From: Candidatus Bathyarchaeum sp. | GTDB lineage: Archaea; Thermoproteota; Bathyarchaeia; Bathyarchaeales; Bathyarchaeaceae | Direction: 5' to 3' | Length of the DNA: 33,500 bases | Assembly (NCBI GenBank): GCA_003096235.1 | Contig: PIXT01000190.1 | Coordinates: forward strand, 1 to 33,500 | Shown: positions 16,681-25,627 of the stretch, piece after piece | How the letters are laid out: each line of letters starts with the position of its first letter | How positions within the stretch are numbered: position 1 is the stretch's first letter | Translations under genes and position numbers: made by a program | The notes under the pieces: model-generated | What the model saw: the letters and a program-made list of their open reading frames with translations, nothing else | What the model was told of the DNA's origin: nothing | The model's database searches: none

Positions 16681-19600
16681 CAGGCAGTTGCCTCCTTTAT
16701 TTTAGCAGATACAACATGCGAATAACCTTTACGCTCATAGATTCCCCAGACTTTCTTAGCTTTACTGACCATCTCTGGCTTCAAAGTTATCGCCACAAAC
16801 TGAGATTTCGAAGACAACTCAACAAAAAGGTCTCCTAATCTTGACACGTGAAATGCATCAAGATGCGCATCAATTTCGTCAAACACATAAAATGCTGTAG
16901 GCATAAAGTCCTGCAGAGCAAAAATGAATGCAACCGCAGACACAGACCGTTCTCCACTGCTGGCTCCGCTTACAAGAATTGATGCCTTATTTCTAAATTG
17001 CACAAGCATATCCATTCCACCCGCAAACGGGTCTTCAGGGTTTTCGAGTATAAGAGACGCTTCTCCGCCTCCGGTTATTTTTGTGAAATACTTTGTGAAG
17101 CTAGTGTTGATTTTTTCGAACGCTTCCATGAATACTGCACGTTTTTTCTTCTCGATTTCTTCCATGAACGCAAGGATGGATTGTTTTTCTTTCTCAAGTT
17201 CGTTCATGCGTATTGATAGTTCTTTGTATCGCGAAGCCTGCTCCGCGTAGTGGTCAAGAGAGAGCTGATTTACGGCGCCTAGTCTGCTTAATTCAAGGCG
17301 TAATTGTCTGAGGGATGTTTCAGCGGTTTCTAGTTGTTCTGGAGAAATTGGTAAGGGTTCATCATAGCCGAGTTCAGATAATCGTTGAGTGTGTTGTTCT
17401 AGTTTCATTTGGTTTGTTTGTAGGCTGAACTGCAGCTCGTTATAGAGCCTGTCTGAGCGTTCATACACGGAATCTAGTTGACGTAGCTTCTTGTCTAGAT
17501 CATCAAGCTGAACTGTGAATTTTTTGGATTCTTGTTTTGCGTTCAAAACAGTTCGAGACAACTCTTCTTTTGTGTTTTCCAGTTCCAGAAGCTTCTTTTC
17601 TAGAATTTCTTTTTCTTTGGTTGATGTTTCAACCTCGTTTTCTACTGTGATAATCTGTGCCTTCATTTTTCGCAGCTGGATTCTGATGTTGTCTGCGCCT
17701 ATTTTGAGGATGTTTCCAAACTTGGATTCAAGTGTTGCATGATTAGTTTCTATACTGCCCATGCTTTGGCGTAACGCTATGATTTCTTCACCTAACTTTT
17801 CTCGTTGAATCTCCATCTCCTGAATCTTGGAAGTATCCGTTTTAAGACGCAATTCATCCAACTCAGCGTGAAGTTTTTCCATCTCTTTGTTAAGCTCGTT
17901 ACGCAGTAATCTTAAATTCCCTAATTTTGTTTTTTCTTCTTCTCTTTTTTCTTTGATTCTAGCCAAATGTTTCTCGATACGCTTGACGTTTTGTCTAGTA
18001 TGCTTAACGTTTTGGCGTACTCTTCCAATCTCTCCCTCAAGAGTAACCGTAGTTTCAGCCAAGCTAGCAATTTCTAACTTGATTATTTCAATTTCCTCTT
18101 CAAAACCGCTTATGTCGCTCTCTCTTTTTGATAAATGACGCTTAAGTGCTCCCACTGCTTCATCAAGACTCTTTACAGCTGACTCGCTAGGAATAATCGA
18201 GGAATAGTCAACTGGGGCTCGGTAATAACCGCTTTCAAAACCGCCCTGAGCCTCATACAGGTCCCCATTAACAGTGACTGTTCGGTAACCGTTACGTGAA
18301 GCAGCAAAAGCAGTTTTGGGGTCAGTTGTTACAAATGTATCCCCAAAAACAAAGCTTACCGCAGGCTCAAACCTTTTGGAACACCTAACAAAGTTGGAGG
18401 CAGTGCCATTAATTCCTCTAATCGCTGGGGCGCCTATTGAATTGATCTCAGACATTTCTTCAAGCGGAATTATCTTGATTCTGCCTAACTTCATGCGTTT
18501 TAGAGTTTCAGCACACATGAATGCGGCATCAAAGTTTTGAACAACAATAGCGTCAAGCCATCCTGCAGCGGTTGCTTCTACGGCTCGTTTGTATCCCTTT
18601 TCTACCTTAATCAGTTGTTTGAGGCGCCCATGAACTCCTTTTATTGCGCCCAAATCCGCCAACTCTTCGATGTTTCTTAGCGCTGTCTCTTCGGTTGCAA
18701 CTTTTTCAGCCATTTCTCTTTGAGTGGCGAACTCCACTACTGCTTCCCGTGCAGACTCGGCGATCTTCTCTGCTTGGACAATCTCTAATCTCACAGCTTC
18801 TTCTTGAGCAATTCTTCGTTCTATTGTTCGTTCAAGATTTTTGGATCTGTTTACCTGCTCTCTTTGCACCGTTTTGAGGTCTGCATAAGATTTTTTGAGC
18901 GCAGCAAGATTGGCTTCAAAGTTTTCTTTTCTTTTCGCCAATTCATTTAGTTGCCTCGTAAGAACCTTCAAGGATGTTCTGCTCTGGATAACATCACTAC
19001 GACGGTTAACCAGCTCTTGAGTATGCTTTTCTAGCTTCTCCTCAATTGCTCTAATTTGTTTGTTATTTTCTCCCAAACCAGCTCGCAGTTGGGACGCCTC
19101 ATTTGAGACAGCATCATATTTAGCTTGTTTCTCTGCAATTTCCGCGAGAAAACGATCCCGTTCTCGCTTTAATTTTCGAATCTCGCTCCTATTGTCTTTA
19201 ACTTCGTGCTGCATAGATTCAAGTTTCTGTCTGTTATTCTCCATCACTTTTTTGAGACCATCAACGCTTGCGGTTCCAGCACCAATTTTTGTCGTCAATT
19301 CGCTTATCTTTGACCGCGCTTCCCCTATGTTATATTGAACCTCAAGAAGCCGCGTTCCACGTTCTTCAATCATTTCTGAACCAAGTTTTCTCCATTCTGA
19401 CTCAACTTCATACCGCTGAGACCTAAGCTGCTCCCTTAACTGTCTTGAGTTCTCAACCTTGCTACGAACCGCCTCAATTTTAGAAGTCACATCAGCTATT
19501 TTGCTCTGAATTTCCAAGATGCCGCCAAAAATCTTCATTGCCTCAAACCGTTTGATCTCTTTTTGAACAAACATGTAACGAAGCAGTTCATTTCGTTCTC

Positions 19601-20231
19601 TTTCCAGATCGTCTACTCTCTTTTGGACTTCATCTATTCTACCCATGGCTGTCCGAATAGAAATATCAGCCGACCGAAGCTTATCCTCTGCTTCAGCCTT
19701 CTCAGCATCATATTGGGCTATACCAACCAAGTCAGAAATCATTTTTCTGCGGTCATGAGCAGAAATCTCTGCAATCCTTGAAATAATTCCTTGCAAAACA
19801 ACATTATGCCCAGTTGGGCTGATACCCGCCATAGACAGAATGTTAAGGATGTGACTTCTTGAAATTCTTCTTCCATTCAGCCGATAGATGCTTTGACCTG
19901 CCCTGCTGAGTTCACGAGAAATAGTCACTGTTTGCGTGTCTACAGGTAGACGATTGTCAGAATTGTCAAACTGGATAACAACTTTGGCAGACTTTGCTTT
20001 TTTAACTTGTAAATCTGGATAACCATGATAAATTAATTTAGAGAGGCTTGCAGCACGCATTCTTCTGGCACTTAGTTCGCCTAAGCCAAAGAGGACAGCG
20101 TCTGCAATGTTAGTTTTTCCGCTTCCGTTCGGTCCAGTAATGGCGGTGAAGCCCTTATCTAACGTAACGGTGGCGGTTTTAGGACCGAAGGACTTGAAGC
20201 CTTTAAGCTCAATTTTCTTAATGTAAGGCAT
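16680..20231 (-). CDS. smc: Chromosome segregation ATPase SMC
   Basis: SMC folds into a long coiled-coil arm with an ATPase head and organises the chromosome as a ring with ScpA and ScpB. The 1183-residue length is typical. Visible features: Walker A GPNGSGKT at 33-40; long coiled coils around 165-500 and 690-1010; a hinge at about 530-680 (GAIKGVHGRLKQLI, GWLDAIVVQNFDAAF). The signature is SSGERS at 1091-1096 and Walker B is VFDE with D1118 and E1119, followed by the D-loop. The signature differs from the usual LSGGE[KR]S in having Ala and Ser for Leu and the first Gly. The start is ATG at 20231. First gene of the smc-scpA-scpB operon, divergent from the recombinase gene across 214 nt. Confidence 0.97.
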   Translation of the reverse strand: MPYIKKIELKGFKSFGPKTATVTLDKGFTAITGPNGSGKTNIADAVLFGLGELSARRMRAASLSKLIYHGYPDLQVKKAKSAKVVIQFDNSDNRLPVDTQTVTISRELSRAGQSIYRLNGRRISRSHILNILSMAGISPTGHNVVLQGIISRIAEISAHDRRKMISDLVGIAQYDAEKAEAEDKLRSADISIRTAMGRIDEVQKRVDDLERERNELLRYMFVQKEIKRFEAMKIFGGILEIQSKIADVTSKIEAVRSKVENSRQLREQLRSQRYEVESEWRKLGSEMIEERGTRLLEVQYNIGEARSKISELTTKIGAGTASVDGLKKVMENNRQKLESMQHEVKDNRSEIRKLKRERDRFLAEIAEKQAKYDAVSNEASQLRAGLGENNKQIRAIEEKLEKHTQELVNRRSDVIQSRTSLKVLTRQLNELAKRKENFEANLAALKKSYADLKTVQREQVNRSKNLERTIERRIAQEEAVRLEIVQAEKIAESAREAVVEFATQREMAEKVATEETALRNIEELADLGAIKGVHGRLKQLIKVEKGYKRAVEATAAGWLDAIVVQNFDAAFMCAETLKRMKLGRIKIIPLEEMSEINSIGAPAIRGINGTASNFVRCSKRFEPAVSFVFGDTFVTTDPKTAFAASRNGYRTVTVNGDLYEAQGGFESGYYRAPVDYSSIIPSESAVKSLDEAVGALKRHLSKRESDISGFEEEIEIIKLEIASLAETTVTLEGEIGRVRQNVKHTRQNVKRIEKHLARIKEKREEEKTKLGNLRLLRNELNKEMEKLHAELDELRLKTDTSKIQEMEIQREKLGEEIIALRQSMGSIETNHATLESKFGNILKIGADNIRIQLRKMKAQIITVENEVETSTKEKEILEKKLLELENTKEELSRTVLNAKQESKKFTVQLDDLDKKLRQLDSVYERSDRLYNELQFSLQTNQMKLEQHTQRLSELGYDEPLPISPEQLETAETSLRQLRLELSRLGAVNQLSLDHYAEQASRYKELSIRMNELEKEKQSILAFMEEIEKKKRAVFMEAFEKINTSFTKYFTKITGGGEASLILENPEDPFAGGMDMLVQFRNKASILVSGASSGERSVSAVAFIFALQDFMPTAFYVFDEIDAHLDAFHVSRLGDLFVELSSKSQFVAITLKPEMVSKAKKVWGIYERKGYSHVVSAKIKEATA

Positions 20232-20355
20232 CTTTTTCTAATTCGCCCTCGGTTTTTTACATGTACGGGTATTACCCTGTATGTTTCACAACTTTTCTGT
20301 AATACGTTCTATAAATAAGCTGTGTTCAGATCAGACGGCTAAATTAACTAATTTA

Positions 20356-20385
20356 AAAGTTATGCAGTTAACTGCAAATAACTTT
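20356..20385. repeat. Strong dyad symmetry between smc and the recombinase (dif/att-like)
   Basis: A perfect 12-bp palindrome GCAGTTAACTGC (20364-20375) is flanked by 8-bp inverted arms AAAGTTAT (20356-20363) and ATAACTTT (20378-20385). The outer arms are offset by two bases (AA). Two roughly 11-13 bp arms around a 6-bp centre GTTAAC resemble a core site for a tyrosine recombinase. It lies 61 nt before the recombinase start, so it could instead be a repressor operator. The rest of the 214-nt spacer holds only AT-rich promoter-like DNA, for example TATAAATA near 20311. Confidence 0.55.
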
Positions 20386-20445
20386 AAGTGTCAGTTTTGT
20401 TTATTTACTGTACACAGAATGCGATTTTCTTAGGAGAAATTATCA

Positions 20446-21597
20446 TTGAATAGAATAACAAAATTCTTAGACAACTATAATACTCCACAAACAAAAAGGA
20501 ATTTTGAAAAGTCAATTCTGCAGTATTTTGAAGCAATTTATGATGAAACAAACATTGAAAATTTAGAGCAAGTAGTCGAAAAATATTTCAATGAAAATAG
20601 AAATGTGGGCGAGGACATAAAAAAATTTCTAAAATCCTTAAACGGTTTAGCTCCGTTAACTATCAAACTAAAAATAAGCAACATCAAAACTTTTCTCATA
20701 GAAAACGATGTGGAACTTCCCCAAAAATTCTGGAAACAGTTAAGCCGAATGATTAAAGGAAGCAAAACAGTAACACTTGACAAAAACCCCACCAACAAAG
20801 AACTAAAACAAATTCTATTACATGTACCACTTCAAGGCAAAGCACTCTTTCTAATGCTAGAATCAAGTGGTACGCGAATAGGAGAACTGCTCAAATCAAA
20901 CATTGAAGACCTATATTTAGATGAAAAACCAGCACGAATACAAATTAGAGGAGAACTCACAAAAACCGGAAACAGCAGACACGTTTTCTTCAGCAGAGAA
21001 GCAAAAGAAGCTCTAGTTGAATGGCTAAAAGTTAGAGACGATTATTTAGAGGCTGCAGCTAAGAAGAGCCACATATACAACAAAAAACCTGAAGATTCTA
21101 GAATTTTTCCGTTTGACCCTTCCACAGCATATTCTCTCTGGAGAAATGCCTTAAACAAAGCAAAGTTAAATGGAAAAGACAAAAACACTGGAAGAGAAAG
21201 AATCCACCCTCATGCTCTGCGTAATTTTTTCCGAACTCGTTTAACTCACGCAGGTCTTCAATTGAATGTTATTGAAACTTTGATGGGGCATGAAAGATAT
21301 TTGACCAACGTTTACAAAAAATATTCTCTGGACGATTTAAGAAAATTCTATCTAAAAGCCGAATCTGCACTATTCATTTTCACTGAAGCACAAGAAGTAA
21401 CTAAACTCAGAAAAGAGATTGAAAACAATAACAAATCGATTCAAACTCTTGTAACTGAATTAACAAAAAAGAATCTGACATTAGAAAACAAGATTTCTAA
21501 CATAGAAAAAGAGAACAGAAAAACAAAAGAAGAAATAAAAAACCTCAACGTAACTATCAAGTCGCTAGTGAAACAACTAGGAATCAATATAAGTTAG
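20446..21597 (+). CDS. Tyrosine recombinase / integrase (Xer-like)
   Basis: The 383-residue enzyme breaks and rejoins DNA through a tyrosine. An N-terminal SAM-like core-binding domain spans about 1-105 (LTIKLKISNIKTFLIEN). The catalytic domain covers about 112-315 with Arg144 (SSGTRIGELL), Lys173 (LTKTGNSRHVFF), His256 and Arg259 (HPHALRNFF), His282 (MGHE) and Tyr290 as probable nucleophile. Tyr293 is a second possibility. Residues 315-383 form a heptad-rich coiled coil, an addition to minimal XerA. The TTG start at 20446 has AGGAG 9 nt upstream. The gene is visibly richer in A than its neighbours and has no phage or plasmid genes beside it. It may be a domesticated recombinase acting on the dyad upstream, or the relic of an integrated element. 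Confidence 0.9.
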   Translation: MNRITKFLDNYNTPQTKRNFEKSILQYFEAIYDETNIENLEQVVEKYFNENRNVGEDIKKFLKSLNGLAPLTIKLKISNIKTFLIENDVELPQKFWKQLSRMIKGSKTVTLDKNPTNKELKQILLHVPLQGKALFLMLESSGTRIGELLKSNIEDLYLDEKPARIQIRGELTKTGNSRHVFFSREAKEALVEWLKVRDDYLEAAAKKSHIYNKKPEDSRIFPFDPSTAYSLWRNALNKAKLNGKDKNTGRERIHPHALRNFFRTRLTHAGLQLNVIETLMGHERYLTNVYKKYSLDDLRKFYLKAESALFIFTEAQEVTKLRKEIENNNKSIQTLVTELTKKNLTLENKISNIEKENRKTKEEIKNLNVTIKSLVKQLGINIS

Positions 21598-21938
21598 ATT
21601 TTTGAACAAAAAACTTCTATAAAAACAGTTTTTGAAAACTACAAAATAATAAGGTCACCGAACATTAAAAACAAACTCTAAAATCCTAAAGTTACAACCG
21701 ATTTTCTCTTACAGGCACAATTGGTTCTTGAACAAATGTAGTTGATTCACAGTATATTATGTGAAAGAGGAAAAAAGGGTTTGCTGAGGCTCTTGCACGG
21801 ATAATAGAGGAAGAAAAAATGAACAAAACTCTGCTAGTGCCGCTTTTTGATCATTTTCAGTTCCGTGTTGAGCATTATCAGCCCCGTTCCTCTTCCAATG
21901 TTTTACTCCCACAAAAAAAGGGGAGGGAAAATGTTTGT
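21598..21938. other. Spacer between the recombinase and the PQQ/Ig protein gene
   Basis: The two genes converge on this 341-nt AT-rich stretch. On the + strand it holds a short frame of uncertain status (21819-21956, 45 codons, with AGAGGAAG before its ATG) that runs into the end of the opposite gene. Its product resembles no family I know. A C/T-rich hairpin near 21906-21925 is listed separately. No RNA gene seen. Confidence 0.4.
21906..21925 (-). terminator. Possible terminator of the PQQ/Ig protein gene
   Basis: CTCCC at 21906-21910 can pair with GGGAG at 21921-21925. On the minus strand a run of seven T lies in the loop, about 15 nt after the stop codon. T-runs alone can end archaeal transcripts. 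Confidence 0.4.
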
Positions 21939-24719
21939 TTACTTTCGTTTCTTTAGTGCCCAGAACGCTACTACACCAATAATACAGATTACTGCAACCG
22001 CTACGATGACTGCTACTTCCGTAGAAATCAAAGGTGCTTCTGATGCTGTTTCTGCGTCATGCTGTATCTGAGTTGATGCTGAAGCCGAACCCACTTGCAC
22101 ATATTCTGTTGAGTATGAGCCATAGTATGATCTGGAGCCGTCAAACGTGCCGATTATCATGTATGTGCCTTCTAATTCAGGCTCAAACGCGAAAGCATAC
22201 TTTCCGGCAGAATCTGTTGTTGTTGTGCCAAGATACTTGTAATTGCCGTTAGGATCGACTGCCTCTAACTTTACTGTAACGCCAGTTACGTCTGTTGGAC
22301 GCTCAAATTGGTTATATACGTATTTCATCCATTCGCCCATGCTATCATCAGACATTGCGGGAACTCCATCTGGGAATCGTATTTGCAGGTCAATGTCTTG
22401 TGTGCCCGGAGACACATCCATCACTGTTCCCTTTATGATCAGTCCAGTTCCAAGGGGTACACTATTGTCTGGTGTTGAAACCGTGGTTTTGCTTGCTCCT
22501 TTACCGAAGGCAACTAGGCGCTGGTCGTATGTGTTTTGCGTCACTATTATGCTGTCTCCGATAATTGGATCGCCTCCCCATACGGTTGCACGAGAAAGTC
22601 CATCTACTCTGAATACTTCCGAGCCGTCTTCTACGTTTAGGGCTACGAATGGTGCACCACGTGGTTTAGGATCGATAACCGAGTGTTCAGTGTGCCAAAT
22701 GTAGACTTTTCCGTCAGTAAGGAACCCAAACTCGACAGGCCAATTGTTGCTCCACAAGATTTCTTGGTATGGGTCATTCATTTCGTACGTCCATAGGAGT
22801 GTTCCTGTCTGTGCATCGTGGCAGTATAATATACCGGACATTGTTCCTGAGAAAACTTTGCCATAACCAATCATGTCGCTTTCGCCAGAAAATCCACCTC
22901 TATAGTTATCCAAATAGTGTTGCGGTTCACTTGGACCCCATAGATACTTGCCTGTTTCGAAACTGAAGCAGTAAACCTCACGAGTCTGTTTTACACGAAC
23001 TGTACCAACGCCATCTATCAAGCTCTCAGCGCCTTGTCTTACCTCAAGTTCGCCGTCCTTCCATTCAGAAGGTGCTGCCCAAGTTTCATCATACAGTAGT
23101 GTTCCTTCGTTTCCGGCTTCCAAACTTAATGCCCATAAATGAACTTCTGTTTGGGACACGCTCATACTGACTGCTTTGTCACCATATCCAGCTATTGTGA
23201 TGCTTCCGCTCAATCCCGTGGGTATCGGCACAGTCCAAAGCCAACTATCATCAAGTTCATCCGCGTCAAGTACTTGACCTTCAACAGTGTTTCCCCAGCT
23301 ACCTGCAGTAGACCCAGATAGTTTATGAATCCAACCATCCATTGACCACAAAGACATCGTACCCGCGCCTGTGTTTACTTGTAGCCTCATGATTTCATTG
23401 TTTGGACCGATTATGGTGGTGCCTGAAGGAACGTTTTCCATGGTGAATCTCCAGTCTCCAGTGAAGGCGTCAAATGCATGCCAATCGTTGCCAATCGTTA
23501 CATACAAGTACGAAAAAACGCCGTGCATATTGAAAGCGTCCCAGTATAAGTTTTGACCTCGGCTTATCGTACGGTTATCCATGAAAACTTTTGCCCATAG
23601 CTCTTCACCAGTATGAACATCTACACAATGAGTTACCACTTTGTCAAGACCACGCGAACCCCCAACGGTGTAGTAAAGTAATCCACCAAGAATTATTCGA
23701 GTCCCAAATTGGCCCTCGTATGCATCTCCACAGGTATATGCGTGATCCCCAGTCGATCCGCCTGCAAGACCTCCAGTGTTTATCCTCTTTGTCCATACGA
23801 TATGAGGTGCATCTGGCGCATCGTCGTTGTAAGGAGCAAAGTTGTTAGCCTGATTTGTAGGCCAATCTCCTGCAATAGTGGTCCATTCTCTGAGTTGTGC
23901 ATCTATTGGGCGCGTCCAGTATTCGCTTGGAAGTGAATGACCTGGATAGTATTGTATTGATTCTGCCTGTACTACAAGTTCGAATGGTTCACTAGTGCTG
24001 CCTAGCCTCTTGCCAGGGGACAGGGCGCCCTCATTTGTCTGTTCAGGGAAGTGTGTCTGTATGATGTATGTACCAACCATAGTTGGTGTGTATACTATAC
24101 CTGTTCCACCGGTTGAATCAGATCTGATGTCAGATACTGTTTCAGTTTCGCCGTCAGGTCTTTGAATTGTTACACTTAATCCTTCCCAGCCATGATCTAC
24201 TCTTGACAGTTGTTCGGTAATTCCGACGTGAAGCAACACAGCTTGGTTAACGCCTGCTGGGCTAGGAACAACACCAATGAAGGGATATGTAGGAACCAAA
24301 ATTTCCGTTACAACATCCACTTTCAATATATCGCTACTCAGATCTATTGTCAATGGACCCTGTGCGGATACGGTATACATAACCTCGATTGTGCCTAGCT
24401 CTGTTGGCGTGTAATAGAAATATTCTCGACCACCGCTATCGGTACTATAAGGTCCTTCCCAGACGAAGTCTGTACTGCCGGGAGTTTTAATGCCTAACAT
24501 TATGTCTTGCCATGCGTATCCTATTCGTCCATCTGGACCTCTAACCTCGAATCGGAACCCTGCTTCTTCGTTAATAACGGCTTTGGTTGGACCCTGAATG
24601 CGGATGTATGTGTCGCCCTGTGCGCTAATAGTTGGTAATGTAATAAGTATAGCAGATGAAGTTAACACTAGAATTAAAACGATAGTAGAAATTTTTGTTT
24701 TACAATATAATTCTTTCAT
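21939..24719 (-). CDS. Large exported protein with Ig-like and PQQ-like propeller domains and C-terminal anchor
   Basis: About 926 residues from ATG 24719. A signal sequence (STIVLILVLTSSAILITLP) precedes two Ig-like domains at about 35-250 (IRIQGPTKAVINEEAGF and FIGVVPSPAGVNQAVLL). A PQQ-like propeller covers about 275-730 (VDVHTGEELWAKVF, FSFETGKYLWGP, CHDAQTGTLLWTYE, LNVEDGSEVF). A further Ig-like/carboxypeptidase-regulatory-like domain lies at about 745-870. A C-terminal hydrophobic helix ends in KKRK. The last part closely matches the propeller protein at 8290-10095: ASAST, then EAPL-TEVA, then CIIG and KRK. The reading frame extends upstream to ATG 24791, but a signal sequence should not have that 24-residue basic extension, and AGAGG precedes the ATG at 24719. 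Probably a cell-surface binding protein; ligand unknown. Confidence 0.85.
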   Translation of the reverse strand: MKELYCKTKISTIVLILVLTSSAILITLPTISAQGDTYIRIQGPTKAVINEEAGFRFEVRGPDGRIGYAWQDIMLGIKTPGSTDFVWEGPYSTDSGGREYFYYTPTELGTIEVMYTVSAQGPLTIDLSSDILKVDVVTEILVPTYPFIGVVPSPAGVNQAVLLHVGITEQLSRVDHGWEGLSVTIQRPDGETETVSDIRSDSTGGTGIVYTPTMVGTYIIQTHFPEQTNEGALSPGKRLGSTSEPFELVVQAESIQYYPGHSLPSEYWTRPIDAQLREWTTIAGDWPTNQANNFAPYNDDAPDAPHIVWTKRINTGGLAGGSTGDHAYTCGDAYEGQFGTRIILGGLLYYTVGGSRGLDKVVTHCVDVHTGEELWAKVFMDNRTISRGQNLYWDAFNMHGVFSYLYVTIGNDWHAFDAFTGDWRFTMENVPSGTTIIGPNNEIMRLQVNTGAGTMSLWSMDGWIHKLSGSTAGSWGNTVEGQVLDADELDDSWLWTVPIPTGLSGSITIAGYGDKAVSMSVSQTEVHLWALSLEAGNEGTLLYDETWAAPSEWKDGELEVRQGAESLIDGVGTVRVKQTREVYCFSFETGKYLWGPSEPQHYLDNYRGGFSGESDMIGYGKVFSGTMSGILYCHDAQTGTLLWTYEMNDPYQEILWSNNWPVEFGFLTDGKVYIWHTEHSVIDPKPRGAPFVALNVEDGSEVFRVDGLSRATVWGGDPIIGDSIIVTQNTYDQRLVAFGKGASKTTVSTPDNSVPLGTGLIIKGTVMDVSPGTQDIDLQIRFPDGVPAMSDDSMGEWMKYVYNQFERPTDVTGVTVKLEAVDPNGNYKYLGTTTTDSAGKYAFAFEPELEGTYMIIGTFDGSRSYYGSYSTEYVQVGSASASTQIQHDAETASEAPLISTEVAVIVAVAVICIIGVVAFWALKKRK

Positions 24720-24812
24720 TTTATTTTTTCCTCTTTTTTTGATGAATGAGTTTGAGCGTAAAATGTATTTAAGAACCTGTTTGTGTAACATCCAACCAAC
24801 AAATAAAACTTC

Positions 24813-24821
24813 CAGTTAACT
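24813..24821. repeat. Second copy of CAGTTAACT, the core of the smc/recombinase dyad
   Basis: CAGTTAACT occurs here and at 20365-20373, and I noticed no third copy when scanning the window by eye. Here it is flanked by AACTT and AAGTTAT arms. The two copies enclose the recombinase and the PQQ/Ig protein gene (about 4.4 kb). A 9-mer match alone could be chance. Confidence 0.35.
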
Positions 24822-24968
24822 ATCAAGTTATCACTCCAGAACAAACGGGAATAGGATACACATCAAAAAACGATCAGACAAATTAATTCTGAAATCGATG
24901 TTGAAAAAAGCATCAAAAAGTAGCAGTAAAACTAAAAAAGCGTTATACATTCAGGCTCATGGTGCACT

Positions 24969-25487
24969 TCATTCGGCTCTGGCGCCGTGGAACTGCTCCG
25001 CCATCTTTTTAACAAAGGATTTAATGTCATCTTCGCTGCCGTACACGAGAATGTACCCATTTTCTTGTGTTTTACATGCGAGCCTGTTTTCTTTCACAAG
25101 TTTCTTCACATCTTCTTGGGGCGTATCCTCTGAAATCTGTATCCGCATCCAATTTGTGTCTCTGGGAACACCGGGAATAAATCTGGAAACGGTCTCGCTT
25201 TTTTCTTTATTTTCTGCTATTTGTTTAGGTTCAAGTTTTCTTAGCCACTCTTTCGCTGTTTTTGTTCCCATTTTTTCTGCTGTGAATATGGTGTATGATT
25301 CAACGCTTCTTAGGTATGTGTCTACTCGAGAGATGCTTTCTGTGTGTGTTGGATCGGCTTTTAGAACTTGAATTATCGTCTTGGCGGAGCGTAGGTCAGT
25401 CATCACATCTACGGGTACCTTTTCGCCCATTTTTTGCAGTTCTATTAGTAAGTCAGCCAAAATTTTCCATTTCTCTTCGTAACTCAT
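24969..25487 (-). CDS. DUF2096-like archaeal protein of unknown function
   Basis: About 172 residues, soluble and charged, with no signal peptide or membrane helix. The N-terminal half is helical (SYEEKWKILADLLIELQKMG, then DLRSAKTIIQVLKADPTHTE). The C-terminal half ends in an alpha/beta segment (MRIQISEDTPQEDVKKLVKE, then YILVYGSEDDIKSFVKKM). The overall pattern agrees with my memory of the archaeal DUF2096 family, which has no assigned function. The frame opens at TTG 25508, but ATG 25487, with AGAGG about 10 nt before it, is preferred. It is in the same direction as the kinase operon but separated by 140 nt with a hairpin, so it is probably a separate unit. Confidence 0.6.
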   Translation of the reverse strand: MSYEEKWKILADLLIELQKMGEKVPVDVMTDLRSAKTIIQVLKADPTHTESISRVDTYLRSVESYTIFTAEKMGTKTAKEWLRKLEPKQIAENKEKSETVSRFIPGVPRDTNWMRIQISEDTPQEDVKKLVKENRLACKTQENGYILVYGSEDDIKSFVKKMAEQFHGARAE

Positions 25488-25566
25488 TTTATATTTGCCT
25501 CTGTGCAAAGGTGGACTTTTGATGCCTAGTGCTGACTAAACATCAGTACATCTTCAGATAACACAT

Positions 25567-25583
25567 AAGGGGGATTTCCCCTT
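25567..25583. terminator. Hairpin after the response-regulator gene
   Basis: AAGGGG (25567-25572) pairs with CCCCTT (25578-25583) across a 5-nt loop, 44 nt after the receiver gene stop and before the next gene. Probably ends the kinase operon transcript. Confidence 0.4.
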
Positions 25584-25627
25584 TTAGCAACTTTCCTGTT
25601 TTTATTCTTGGTGGAATGATAGAAAAA

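Noticed and set aside
21819..21956. 45-codon + strand ORF with a good Shine-Dalgarno-like AGAGGAAG, preceded by more open frame
   Set aside because: It runs into the end of the opposite gene, crosses its probable terminator and resembles no family. Kept only as a note within the spacer entry.
22243..22704. 153-aa + strand frame opposite the PQQ/Ig protein gene
   Set aside because: Antisense shadow of a gene with clear repeats, signal sequence and anchor.
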